DNA of 64,000 bases from Salinibacillus aidingensis (GTDB lineage: Bacteria > Bacillota > Bacilli > Bacillales > Alkalibacillaceae): assembly GCF_039522525.1 (NCBI RefSeq), contig NZ_BAAADO010000005.1, positions 124,001 through 188,000 on the forward strand. The letters run 5' to 3'. A program made the translations under genes and the position numbers. Below are positions 8,675 to 16,964 of this stretch, piece after piece (within the stretch, counting starts at the first letter, position 1; every line of letters begins with the position of its first letter). The notes under the pieces were generated by a model. The model was not told where the DNA came from, made no database searches, and saw only the letters and a program-made list of their open reading frames with translations.

Positions 8675-8934
8675 GTGAAGAAAAGAACGATGGTTTTATT
8701 CTTGATAAAAGACCAGAAACGGGGGTAAATACTTTATTTCATATCAGTCGAAGTAGTAATCAGTGGGAAGTGACAAAAACGGAGGAAAAGAATGGGGAGA
8801 TTTATACATATGATTTTATTCGATCAATTGAGCAAAAGATTGAAAATAAAGTTAAGAATGAGAGGACTGAGACAAAGGTTCATTATTCCAATAAAGAAGA
8901 CCGGACGCTAAATTTATTTCTCCCTCTGCTGTAA
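8665..8934 (+). pseudogene. 5'-truncated copy of the 4322 gene (locus A)
   Basis: From GCATATATAAGT onward the sequence matches the end of the 181-aa gene (4664-4860) at roughly nine bases in ten. The frame continues past the point where the first copy stops, to a TAA at 8932, giving a tail KVHYSNKEDRTLNLF. It has no start or signal anchor of its own. Its end overlaps the 3' end of the convergent minus-strand gene. Confidence 0.8.
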
Positions 8935-9444
8935 ATGATAATCAACGAATGGATCTGCAATTTTTAATGCTTCTTTTCTTGTCGTTGCAGGTGCCGATAT
9001 TATATCGCCGTCATTTTTTGTCCAACTTCCATGAGAACCGTTATTTCTATATCTTAATATAGTCAATTTAGTAAGGTCCTCGTTAAGAGTAATGGTTCCA
9101 TATACATAATGCTTTGGCTCACCATTTTCTGTGTAATACATATATGTCATTAGCCCCATACCATTTTTATCAAAGTTTATAATTAAATCTCTTTTTCCCT
9201 TTGGAACGGGGAATTTATCACCCTTTATACGAACAATTCCATCATAAGTCATTTCTCCATTTAGGCGTTTTCGAATTGTTCCATCAAAATAAATGCTCAC
9301 ATTTTCTTCCACATCAGGGTCATCCAGATTAAAGAGTATCCCATTAAAAGTTGAATTAAAGTTCTTAGGGAATGCATACCAAACTAGATATAAGATTGTA
9401 ATTATTATTATAACTATAGAAAATAAAGTGATATATTTTTTCAT
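8914..9444 (-). CDS. Membrane-anchored hypothetical protein, 176 aa (locus B, full copy)
   Basis: ATG at 9444 (a TTG two codons earlier is possible). Residues 4-25 (TLFSIVIIIITILYLVWYAF) are an N-terminal membrane anchor; the remaining 150 residues look like a secreted beta-rich domain (VSIYFDGTIRKRLNGEMTYD, GYIVRIKGDKFPVPK-like region). I recognise no named family. A second, broken copy lies at 4872-5173. The start codon follows almost directly after an intrinsic terminator, so its promoter is not obvious; read-through or an internal promoter would be needed. Confidence 0.65.
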   Translation of the reverse strand: MKKYITLFSIVIIIITILYLVWYAFPKNFNSTFNGILFNLDDPDVEENVSIYFDGTIRKRLNGEMTYDGIVRIKGDKFPVPKGKRDLIINFDKNGMGLMTYMYYTENGEPKHYVYGTITLNEDLTKLTILRYRNNGSHGSWTKNDGDIISAPATTRKEALKIADPFVDYHLQQREK

Positions 9445-9447
9445 TTT

Positions 9448-9482
9448 CAAAAAGCCAGCCTTTTCTTAGGAACGCGGCTGGC
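9448..9482 (-). terminator. Minus-strand terminator abutting the locus B start codon
   Basis: On the minus strand GCCAGCC (9476-9482) pairs with GGCTGGC (9454-9460) and runs into TTTTT at 9449-9453, only three bases before the ATG at 9444. It terminates the upstream gene (9509-10046) or acts as an attenuator for the next one. Confidence 0.7.
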
Positions 9483-9508
9483 ATAATGTTTTAAGTGAAA
9501 AATGTTAG

Positions 9509-10046
9509 TTAAAATAATAAATCACTGTTGTTCACAACTTCAGAAATGACCTGGTTAAACTCTTCAACTGTAAGATCAGGATTCTCTTGCCCGGTTTCCG
9601 GAATACAACCTTTTCCGTATGGTCTCAAGTTCATTCTTAAAATTTCTTAGGAATGTTGCTTCACTGGCATCAAGTTGCTTATCTTCCCCAATTCCAGTTA
9701 TTCCTCGATTAATAAAGAATATGGGTTCGTACGTGATGGTATCACTTACAAAAAAGTCACCAGCCTTTAACATAAGCCCCGTACGTTCTAAATGTTTTTC
9801 AATGGAATAGAGGGAACGGATAAAGTTCTCCTGATTCTCTTGTTTATCAAGGTCCAGGCTTAAAGTGTAGTCCATTGCTGAAATCGTTCGGTCTAATTCA
9901 TGATAAAAATGATTTAACAATAATTCCAAATCTCTCTTATCTTCCGCTTTTTCCTGGTATAATATGGGTTCACCTATCAATACCAGGAGCGCTAATACAA
10001 TCAGTGTACAAGTTTTGATTTTATCAATCGGTAATTGTTTCAACAT
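9509..10046 (-). pseudogene. Membrane-anchored hypothetical protein, probably frameshifted near its end
   Basis: ATG at 10046 with AGGTGGGG just upstream (the frame is open further but without a ribosome site). An N-terminal hydrophobic segment (TLIVLALLVLIGEPILY, about residues 11-27) is followed by a helical, charged region (DLELLLNHFYHELDRTISAM). The frame stops at 9576. However, another frame reads GCIPETGQENPDLTVEEFNQ and VISEVVNNSDLLF to a TAA at 9509, which looks like the true C-terminus. I infer a one-base shift near 9610. The function is unknown; the protein may still be made in shortened form. Confidence 0.55.
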
Positions 10047-10250
10047 ACCCCACCTCTGCGATAGAAAACTCACTACAACCATAATAAATCACAAAGGGTA
10101 AAATATGGAAGTGTTTGAATGATTTTTCACCTTGCTTCCCACTTTTAACATCATAAAAATGAGTATATAATGATTTAGGGTATTTTATCGATAGCAGATA
10201 TAATAAACGAATGATGAAAGAGCGAAATATAAAAAGCTGCGGACGTAAGT

Positions 10251-10278
10251 GGGACAATGAACCTGTCCCCGTGTCCCG
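10251..10278 (-). repeat. REP-like GGGACA/TGTCCC palindrome
   Basis: GGGACA (10251-10256) pairs with TGTCCC (10264-10269), followed by CGTGTCCC. The minus strand reads GGGACACGGGGACAGGTTC, a short palindromic sequence I know as common in Bacillaceae intergenic DNA. A related GGGACAGTCCCC lies at 33685. Confidence 0.55.
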
Positions 10279-10304
10279 ATACTATAAACGAGGAGATATG
10301 AAGG

Positions 10305-11279
10305 ATGAATAGAAAAGATAATTTTTGGCATCAATTACCTAAACCGTTTTTTGTTCTGGCGCCAATGGAAGATGTGACGGATGTTGTGTTTCGTCATGTG
10401 GTAAGTGAAGCGGGCAGGCCTGATGTGTTTTTTACAGAGTTTACAAACACGGAAAGTTACTGTCATCCAGAGGGAATCTACAGTGTACGTGGGCGATTAA
10501 CGTTTACAGAGGATGAACAGCCGATTGTCGCTCATATTTGGGGAGATAAGCCTGAATACTTTCGTCAAATGAGCATCGGGATGGCCGAAAAAGGATTTAA
10601 GGGAATTGATATTAATATGGGCTGTCCCGCACCTAATGTCGCACCAAAAGGAAAGGGGTGCGGTCTGATCCGTCGTCCGGATGTTGCGGCTGATTTAATA
10701 CAGGCAGCAAAAGCTGGAGGATTGCCCGTAAGTGTAAAGACAAGGCTTGGTTACACACATGTAGAGGAATGGCGCGACTGGCTCACCCATTTATTGAAAC
10801 AGGATATTGTGAATCTATCCATTCACCTGCGTACTAAAAAGGAAATGAGTAAAGTCGATGCTCATTGGGAACTGATCCCGGAGATTAAGAAACTTCGTGA
10901 TGAAGTGGCTCCTGATACACTCCTGACAATAAATGGGGATATTCCTGACCGTCAGACGGGCCTTGAGCTCGTTGAGAAATATGGCGTGGATGGGGTGATG
11001 ATTGGGCGTGGCGTTTTCAAAAATCCATTTGCCTTTGAAAAGGAGCCAAAGGAGCATAGCAGTAAGGAATTGCTTGATCTCTTAAGATTTCACCTTGATC
11101 TCCATGATAAATATTCAAAGGAATTTGAGCCACGTCCATTTAAACCTCTTCTTCGCTTTTTTAAGATCTATGTCCGTGAGTTTCGAGGGGCGAGTGAATT
11201 AAGAAATCAGTTAATGGATACAGAGTCAACTGATGAAGTACGTGAATTGCTTGATCAATTTGAAAAGGCCGCATTATAG
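10305..11279 (+). CDS. tRNA-dihydrouridine synthase
   Basis: FMN-dependent Dus enzyme (324 aa) that reduces uridine to dihydrouridine in tRNA. It shows the N-terminal FMN motif FFVLAPMEDVTDVVFR (about residues 15-30), the catalytic-cysteine segment GIDINMGCPAPN (about 100-111), VSVKTRLGY (about 145), a C-terminal FMN-phosphate region (LTINGDI, GVMIGRGVFKNPF) and a helical tRNA-binding tail. It resembles B. subtilis YfjN-type Dus. GGAG precedes the ATG. It stands alone, ending at a strong bidirectional terminator. Confidence 0.9.
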   Translation: MNRKDNFWHQLPKPFFVLAPMEDVTDVVFRHVVSEAGRPDVFFTEFTNTESYCHPEGIYSVRGRLTFTEDEQPIVAHIWGDKPEYFRQMSIGMAEKGFKGIDINMGCPAPNVAPKGKGCGLIRRPDVAADLIQAAKAGGLPVSVKTRLGYTHVEEWRDWLTHLLKQDIVNLSIHLRTKKEMSKVDAHWELIPEIKKLRDEVAPDTLLTINGDIPDRQTGLELVEKYGVDGVMIGRGVFKNPFAFEKEPKEHSSKELLDLLRFHLDLHDKYSKEFEPRPFKPLLRFFKIYVREFRGASELRNQLMDTESTDEVRELLDQFEKAAL

Positions 11280-11285
11280 GTATAC

Positions 11286-11315
11286 AAAAGGACTGACATA
11301 TAAGTCAGTCCTTTT
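11286..11315. terminator. Bidirectional terminator
   Basis: AAAAGGACTGAC pairs with GTCAGTCCTTTT around a six-base loop. It serves dus from the left and the minus-strand 49-aa gene from the right, whose last codons overlap it. Confidence 0.85.
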
Positions 11316-11454
11316 GCTTATCTTTATCATGATGTTTCAATGCCAGCTTGGTGGCGTAATAAACGACAATGCCAATAACGAGCAGGTTGATGATCCATCC
11401 AAGAAACCCATAACCCATCATTCCAAAACCGTGGCCGCCATATCCACCCATCAT
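11305..11454 (-). CDS. Met/Gly/His-rich single-pass membrane peptide, 49 aa
   Basis: ATG at 11454 with AGAGGTGA upstream. The N-terminus is a short Gly-Met-His-rich stretch (MMGGYGGHGFGMMGYG) followed by one membrane helix (WIINLLVIGIVVYYATKLAL) and a His/Lys-rich tail. Met/His-rich N-termini facing outward are often Cu(I)-binding, which fits the copper genes around it; that function is inferred. It is downstream of, and co-directional with, the secreted peptide gene at 11475-11714, with 20 bases between. Confidence 0.65.
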   Translation of the reverse strand: MMGGYGGHGFGMMGYGFLGWIINLLVIGIVVYYATKLALKHHDKDKQKD

Positions 11455-11474
11455 ATAAAAATCACCTCTGTAGC

Positions 11475-11714
11475 TTAAAAATTGTTCATCATGCCGCGGT
11501 ATTCTGTTTGATTTCTCATGTAGCCATCTTCTCCATGGCAATCATTGAACATTTGTTCCTGCTGTTCCCTTGAAAAATCAGGGTGCATCTCTTCCATAAA
11601 TGGCTGCATTTCTTCAAAACTGAAGGGGCCATAACCATTTGTTTCGGCTGCAACAAAGGAAGCACCTCCTAATAAAAGTCCGCCTGCTAATAGTCCTGTT
11701 AATAATTTTTTCAT
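11475..11714 (-). CDS. Small secreted protein, 79 aa
   Basis: AAGGAGAGG precedes the ATG by about 7 bases. A clear Sec signal peptide (KKLLTGLLAGGLLLGGASFVAA, cleavage after about residue 23) leads to a mature part of about 55 residues. That part is rich in Met, Glu and Phe (FSFEEMQPFMEEMHPDF) with a single Cys-His (DCHGEDG). I know it only as a Bacillaceae hypothetical. Being transcribed divergently from the response regulator, with TTGTG repeats between them, it is probably a target of that system. Confidence 0.65.
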   Translation of the reverse strand: MKKLLTGLLAGGLLLGGASFVAAETNGYGPFSFEEMQPFMEEMHPDFSREQQEQMFNDCHGEDGYMRNQTEYRGMMNNF

Positions 11715-11764
11715 TTATAACCTCTCCTTTCTTACTTAAATCATAACTCTCACAGATGGATATT

Positions 11765-11791
11765 TTGTGATGAACTTGTGTGGAAGTTGTG
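11765..11791. promoter_or_regulatory. Triple TTGTG direct repeat, likely response-regulator operator
   Basis: TTGTG occurs at 11765, 11776 and 11787, exactly 11 bases apart, in the 134-base gap between the divergent secreted-peptide and response-regulator genes. Helically phased direct repeats are the usual binding arrangement for OmpR/PhoB-family regulators. Binding is inferred. Confidence 0.55.
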
Positions 11792-11848
11792 AAGATGATG
11801 ATTTTCGTTTTCATAAGGTGGTAAGATAGGCAAAAGAGGTGATGGAAT

Positions 11849-12562
11849 ATGACAAAAATCCTTATTGTCGATGATGAAACGGCCATTCTTGAAGTGCTGG
11901 AGGCCTATTTTGAAAAAGAGGGATGGGACATTACATTAGCCTCAAATGGAATTGAAGCCTTAAAAAAAGTAAAAGATACTCAACCGGACATTATAATTTT
12001 AGATCTGATGCTGCCGGATATATCGGGGGAAGAGGTATGCAGATTAACGCGAAAAGAAAGTGATGTTCCGATTATTATGCTGACCGCAAAATCAGCAGAA
12101 GACGATTTAATTAACGGCATCATCATCGGTGCGGATGATTATGTAACGAAACCATTCAGTCCTAGAGAAGTCGTGATCCGAGCAAAGGCCATTTTGCGGA
12201 GGGTAAAGAAAGCAGATAAAGGACAACAGCTCTCCTTTAATGATAAAAATTTGATGATAGATCTTGTTAAAAAAGAGGTGGAATCCAATGGTGAGATTCT
12301 ATCCCTTACCCCCATTGAATATAAGCTATTGGTCGCCATGGCAAGCTACCCGGGGCGGGTTTACAGTCGACTGGATTTACTGGAGAAGATTCAGGAGGAT
12401 GGAAGTTATTTTGAAGGGTATGAACGAAGTATTGATACACATGTGAAAAACCTGCGTAAAAAGATTGAAGCGGATTCTCGTCACCCTGAATATATCATAA
12501 CTGTATTTGGAATGGGCTATAAGTTTGGAGGAACTCTTGATGCGTCTGACGCTGCGTTCTAA
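11849..12562 (+). CDS. OmpR-family response regulator of the copper block
   Basis: 237 aa. Receiver domain 1-120 with the acidic pair DD at 8-9, phospho-acceptor Asp52 (IIILDLMLPD), Thr in IIMLTAK and Lys in YVTKPF near 101. A winged-helix DNA-binding domain fills the C-terminus (LSLTPIEYKLL, RSIDTHVKNLRKKIE, FGMGYKF). The histidine kinase gene overlaps its last 23 bases, so the two are translationally coupled. Its genomic setting with CopB, Csp and CueP suggests copper sensing, though the sequence alone does not give the signal. Confidence 0.88.
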   Translation: MTKILIVDDETAILEVLEAYFEKEGWDITLASNGIEALKKVKDTQPDIIILDLMLPDISGEEVCRLTRKESDVPIIMLTAKSAEDDLINGIIIGADDYVTKPFSPREVVIRAKAILRRVKKADKGQQLSFNDKNLMIDLVKKEVESNGEILSLTPIEYKLLVAMASYPGRVYSRLDLLEKIQEDGSYFEGYERSIDTHVKNLRKKIEADSRHPEYIITVFGMGYKFGGTLDASDAAF

Positions 12563-13907
12563 GATTTTCATTTACTTGTTAATTGTGTCACTATCCGGTA
12601 TTTTACTGACCAGTTTTTCAGTATTGTGGGGATTTGAAAATCAATTTAATCAGTACTTACAAACGAACCGAACGGAAAGCAGTTCATTAATCAAGCAGGA
12701 AATCGTTCAATCCTATGAAGAATCAGGGAAGCTGATGAATAATCGGCTTAACAATTTGCTCCATCAGCAGGCTATGACAGAGGACTTATTTTATAAAATT
12801 TATAATGAAGACGGAAAATTAATTGCTGATACAACAATGATGCTTGGCATGATGGGAAACATGGGGATGAATTCTGATGTAAACAAGGCTACCGAATATG
12901 AAAAAGCATCTTATAACCTGGCAACGGATACGACCGATATTGGCCGAATGGAGGTTTATTTTCCTAAGGAATTGATCGGTGAAGAGGTTGCCTTTTTAGA
13001 AACGATAAAATCGAATATTTATCTCGCTGTAATTGTGACGGTCCTATTAGCTCTGCTGTTCAGTCTTTTATTTTCGAAACATCTGACAAGCGGATTACAA
13101 AAACTTTCAAAAGCGATTCAGAAACTGCAAGCGCATAAATGGCGGACGCGTGTGGATGTGAATGAACTAACCACGGAAATGCAGCCACTTGGCGAATCGT
13201 TTAACGAACTTGCTGAATCATTATCTAAGGAAGAGAAGCTCCGGAAACAGTTTACCGCAGACTTTGCCCATGAGATACGGACGCCGATTGCTACATTGAG
13301 AAGTCAGATGGAGGCGTACCTCGATGGTATATTTGAACCAACTGAGAAAAGGCTGCAGCAAAGCCACGATGAGTTGATGCGTCTTGTCCGTCTTGTAAAT
13401 GAATTGGAAGATTTACTTGCTGCTGAAAACCCGCAAATGAAACTGAATAAAACAGACATAGAAGTACATAAGCTTCTGCATTCACTGGAAGAGCAATTTA
13501 CACCGGCATTTCAGGATAAAGGCGTTCAATTAACCATTCAAAAGCCTGATCGAGAATATTGGTTTAAAGCAGACCGTGACCGTGTCGTACAAATTTTAAC
13601 CAATATCGTAAATAATGCTCTTCAATATACCCCTGCCGGAAAAAGGGTCCTTGTGAAGACAGAGGCTACGAATGATGATGTGGGATTTCTGGTGAAAGAC
13701 GAGGGGATTGGAATTGCCAGTGAAGACATTCCTTATCTTTTTGAACGATTTTATCGCGGGGATAAATCCAGAGACCGAAAGACAGGGGGAATAGGGATTG
13801 GCCTTTCGATTGTAAAAGCTTTAGTAGAAGCACACCAGGGAAAAATTGAGATTGACAGTGAATCGAATGCAGGGACAGAGGTAAAGGTCTTTTTCCCTAA
13901 AAGTTAG
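12540..13907 (+). CDS. Sensor histidine kinase of the copper block
   Basis: Starts at ATG 12540 with GGAGG 8-10 bases upstream (an earlier in-frame start at 12507 has no site). 455 aa. TM1 is at about residues 8-30, then an extracytoplasmic loop of about 120 residues with a conspicuous Met cluster (MMLGMMGNMGMN) likely to bind soft metal, TM2 (IYLAVIVTVLLALLFSLLF), HAMP, H-box FAHEIRTPIATL with His244, N-box NNALQYTP, and G-boxes DEGIGIA and GIGIGLS. The Met cluster in the sensor loop supports copper or silver sensing; that is inference from composition and neighbours. Confidence 0.87.
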   Translation: MRLTLRSKIFIYLLIVSLSGILLTSFSVLWGFENQFNQYLQTNRTESSSLIKQEIVQSYEESGKLMNNRLNNLLHQQAMTEDLFYKIYNEDGKLIADTTMMLGMMGNMGMNSDVNKATEYEKASYNLATDTTDIGRMEVYFPKELIGEEVAFLETIKSNIYLAVIVTVLLALLFSLLFSKHLTSGLQKLSKAIQKLQAHKWRTRVDVNELTTEMQPLGESFNELAESLSKEEKLRKQFTADFAHEIRTPIATLRSQMEAYLDGIFEPTEKRLQQSHDELMRLVRLVNELEDLLAAENPQMKLNKTDIEVHKLLHSLEEQFTPAFQDKGVQLTIQKPDREYWFKADRDRVVQILTNIVNNALQYTPAGKRVLVKTEATNDDVGFLVKDEGIGIASEDIPYLFERFYRGDKSRDRKTGGIGIGLSIVKALVEAHQGKIEIDSESNAGTEVKVFFPKS

Positions 13908-13914
13908 GAACGTA

Positions 13915-13953
13915 AAACAATAGAACAATCAGGAAGGGATTGTTCTATTGTTT
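13915..13953 (+). terminator. Terminator after the sensor kinase
   Basis: AAACAATAGAACAATC pairs with GATTGTTCTATTGTTT. It separates the two-component operon from the ATPase gene, which therefore needs its own promoter in the next 80 bases. Confidence 0.8.
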
Positions 13954-14032
13954 ACCAAATCATTTTACCCTAAAGATACTTTGTACAAAATAAATATCAT
14001 AACTATTGCCTGGTTTAAAAGGAGTGATTCAA

Positions 14033-16171
14033 TTGGATAAAAAAGGTCACGAGAGCCATGAACACAATTATAATCATGATCATCACCACCATGAACATCA
14101 TTCTCATGATTATAATGGCAAGCATACTCATGAAAGTCATCATGAACATCATGGACACAAAGACCATCATCAACATGAAAATCATGACCATCATAATCAT
14201 GGCAGTCACAGCGGAGGACATGATCATCATGACCACGGGGATATGGTAGATGATTTTAAAAAGCGCTTTTACATTTCACTTATTATTACCCTTCCTATTC
14301 TCGCCCTATCACCGATGATCCAAAGTTTTATTGGGGTGGATTGGCGCTTTACAGGGGATCTGTATATTTTATTTACGCTGTCATCCATTGTATTTTTCTA
14401 CGGTGGCTGGTCGTTTATTTCCGGGGGTATAAGTGAGCTGAAAGAAAAGAATCCAGGTATGATGACACTTATTGCCTTGGCGATCACCATTGCCTATGGG
14501 TATAGCACCATGGTTGTCTTTGGGTGGGAAGGCAGTCAGTTCTTCTGGGAATTAGCTACATTGGTCGATATTATGTTATTAGGTCATTGGATTGAAATGA
14601 AATCTGTGATGGGAGCATCGAACGCTCTTGACCAGCTGGTAAAACTTATGCCTAATGAAGCCCATCGCTTGGATGAGAATAATGAAGTGGAGGATGTTCC
14701 TTTATCAGCGCTACAGAATCATGACCGGGTCTTGGTAAAGCCGGGTGAAAAGATTCCGGTTGATGGTACCATCATTGAGGGAAAATCAGCTATCGATGAG
14801 TCAATGCTTACAGGTGAATCCGTGCCAGTCGAAAAAACAGACGGTGACGAGGTAATCGGTGGCTCAGTGAATAAGGAAGGATCGCTTAAACTACAAGTAG
14901 AAAAAACAGGGGAAGAATCGTATTTATCCCAAGTGATTACGTTGGTTAAAGAGGCGCAAGAGTCAAAATCGAGAACACAGGATTTAACCAACCGTGCAGC
15001 AAAGTGGTTGTTTTACCTGGCTTTAACAGCAGGTTTCGCTACCCTGTTTATATGGTTATTCCTTGGATATTCCTTTGATGTAGCTGTTGAACGCATGGTA
15101 ACAGTAATGGTCATCACCTGTCCTCATGCGTTAGGGTTAGCTGCGCCTCTAGTGGTAGCTGTCTCCACATCGATTTCAGCTAAAAATGGACTGTTAATCC
15201 GCAACCGTGCAAATTTTGAAGGTGCACGCAATTTAAATGCGATTGTGTTTGATAAGACAGGAACGCTAACAAGAGGAGAATTTGGCGTAACAGATATTAT
15301 ACCTGCTCAGGGGTATAAGGAAGAAGAAATCTTAAAGTTGGCAGCCAGTATCGAGCAAAATTCGGAGCATCCGATAGCAGCTGGAATCGTAACAGAGACG
15401 AACGAAAAAGATATTGAGCTGGGCAACGTTACAGACTTCGAATCCATAACAGGTAAAGGCATTCAAGGGTACGTAGATAGAAAAAAAGTGAATGTCGTGA
15501 GTCCCGGTTATGTGAATAACAATAACCTGTCTTATGATCAGCAGGTCTTTGATAAAATGTCAGAGGAAGGAAAAACCGTTGTCTTTGCTCTGCTTGAAGA
15601 TAAACTGATTGGTATGATTGCACTTGCAGACATTGTTCGTGATACAGCAAAAGAAGCCATTGGAACGCTAAAAGATAAAGGCGTTCATTCGATTATGCTG
15701 ACAGGTGACAATCAGAATGTAGCCAATTGGGTAGCGGGTCAGTTAGGAATAGATGAAGTTTATGCAGAAGTTTTACCAGACGATAAAGCAAATCAAGTGA
15801 AACGGATTAAAGAAAAAGGATGGAAGGTTGCTATGACAGGTGATGGTGTGAATGATGCTCCTGCGCTGGCCACGGCCGACCTAGGGATTGCGATCGGTGC
15901 AGGGACGGATGTAGCCATGGAAACAGCTGATGTTGTGCTTGTGAAAAGCAATCCAAATGATGTGGTCGCCTTAATGAATTTATCCCGAAAAACCTACCGG
16001 AAAATGGTACAGAATCTTTGGTGGGCAACTGGATATAACATTTTTGCCATTCCACTTGCAGCAGGTGTGCTTGCTCCGATTGGGATTGTACTTAGTCCTG
16101 CGGTAGGTGCTGTACTGATGAGTTTAAGTACGATTATCGTAGCGATTAATGCAAGATTATTGAAGGCATAG
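14033..16171 (+). CDS. copB: CopB-type copper-exporting P-type ATPase with His-rich N-terminus
   Basis: TTG start at 14033 with AAAGGAGTG seven bases upstream; an earlier in-frame TTG at 14006 lies before this site. 712 aa. Residues 5-70 are a remarkable His/Asp/Glu-rich tail in place of CxxC domains. Then come a P1B transport domain with the membrane motif CPH at 363-365 (P1B-3, the CopB class), the TGES actuator loop, the phosphorylation motif DKTGT at about 407, HP in NSEHPIA, and GDGVND near 603. Family members export Cu(II)/Cu(I) or silver. No MNxS sequence separates it from Cu-specific P1B-1 as clearly as CPH does. Neighbours (Csp, CueP) support copper. Confidence 0.9.
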   Translation: MDKKGHESHEHNYNHDHHHHEHHSHDYNGKHTHESHHEHHGHKDHHQHENHDHHNHGSHSGGHDHHDHGDMVDDFKKRFYISLIITLPILALSPMIQSFIGVDWRFTGDLYILFTLSSIVFFYGGWSFISGGISELKEKNPGMMTLIALAITIAYGYSTMVVFGWEGSQFFWELATLVDIMLLGHWIEMKSVMGASNALDQLVKLMPNEAHRLDENNEVEDVPLSALQNHDRVLVKPGEKIPVDGTIIEGKSAIDESMLTGESVPVEKTDGDEVIGGSVNKEGSLKLQVEKTGEESYLSQVITLVKEAQESKSRTQDLTNRAAKWLFYLALTAGFATLFIWLFLGYSFDVAVERMVTVMVITCPHALGLAAPLVVAVSTSISAKNGLLIRNRANFEGARNLNAIVFDKTGTLTRGEFGVTDIIPAQGYKEEEILKLAASIEQNSEHPIAAGIVTETNEKDIELGNVTDFESITGKGIQGYVDRKKVNVVSPGYVNNNNLSYDQQVFDKMSEEGKTVVFALLEDKLIGMIALADIVRDTAKEAIGTLKDKGVHSIMLTGDNQNVANWVAGQLGIDEVYAEVLPDDKANQVKRIKEKGWKVAMTGDGVNDAPALATADLGIAIGAGTDVAMETADVVLVKSNPNDVVALMNLSRKTYRKMVQNLWWATGYNIFAIPLAAGVLAPIGIVLSPAVGAVLMSLSTIIVAINARLLKA

Positions 16172-16218
16172 TTATAAGCGGCTTTATATGAATGGAAGCT
16201 TTAAATCGTAATGTAAAA

Positions 16219-16263
16219 ATAGAAACGAGCGTTGGGACTTGTAAACCTAACGCTCGTTTCTAT
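16219..16263. terminator. Bidirectional terminator between copB and the Csp-like gene
   Basis: ATAGAAACGAGCGTT pairs with AACGCTCGTTTCTAT. It serves both converging transcripts. Confidence 0.85.
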
Positions 16264-16270
16264 ATGTGTG

Positions 16271-16615
16271 TTAAGAGGCCATTTGTCTACATGTATTTGC
16301 GCATGAACGGCAAATCTCAGCACATTCTTTACAATGTTCATCCTGAAATTTGTCACATTCCGTTGCACAGCCCTCACACATTGTTGCACAAAAGTTGCAG
16401 AAATCCTTGGCACTTTGACTGTTTCTTGCCATCAGTCCAGCTGCCTGGAAACAGATTTCAGCACAGTCATTTAAATGCTGCATACATTGAATGCGTGCCT
16501 GGACGTCCGGCTCCTGCAGACATGCTGTATGGCACTCTTCGCAGGCACGGGCACATCTTAAACATTCTTCAATACATTGATCCATGGTGGTTGGTGAACT
16601 GGATAATACGCCCAT
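16271..16615 (-). CDS. Cys-rich four-helix-bundle copper-binding protein (Csp/DUF326)
   Basis: ATG at 16615 with AGGAGTGAGG just upstream; the frame opens further but without a site. 114 aa with about 17 cysteines in CxxC/CxxxC spacing (IEECLRCARACEECHTACL, FCNFCATMCEGCATEC, HCKECAEICRSCANTC). This is the pattern of the cytosolic copper-storage protein Csp3 and B. subtilis YhjQ. No signal peptide, so it is expected to sit in the cytoplasm and bind many Cu(I) ions in its core. It converges on copB, consistent with a copper-storage partner to the exporter. Confidence 0.88.
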   Translation of the reverse strand: MGVLSSSPTTMDQCIEECLRCARACEECHTACLQEPDVQARIQCMQHLNDCAEICFQAAGLMARNSQSAKDFCNFCATMCEGCATECDKFQDEHCKECAEICRSCANTCRQMAS

Positions 16616-16964
16616 TATCCTCACTCCTTTCATCGTTTTAACAATTGTAGTTTTATCCAGGACGAAGGGTAGTATGCTTTTATTGGAAGGAAAATAGTAT
16701 CATAAATAGGTTAAGTTCGGTTTTGGAGTACTGTACCATTGAACTGCTTTTTTAATGTTACTGCTTAAGTCGTATAATATAAGAACGAAAAATCCATCCT
16801 CAAGTTTAAGTGAGAATGGATAATCGTTTTATGGTATGACCTTTTATTGCTGACACAACTTCATTAAATGAGTGTTTATCATTCACTGCAAAGCAAATCG
16901 GATAAAATCTATAGCCATTTTGATTTGAATTTGCGGAATGCAAAACTGAATGACTTGGAATTTT
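16616..16964. other. Gap with remnant terminator-like hairpins
   Basis: Holds the Csp promoter region. A weak stem, AGTTC/GAACT with inner GG..TAC pairing at about 16714-16745, is followed by GCTTTTTT; it resembles the murB terminator at 18972. There is also an ATCCAT/ATGGAT hairpin at about 16792-16818. No gene is supported. Confidence 0.35.

Noticed and set aside
14015..14249. Met/Ile-rich ORFs on both strands over the CopB N-terminus
   Set aside because: They are shadows of the CAT/CAC/GAT codon repeats of the His-rich tail and lack ribosome sites.
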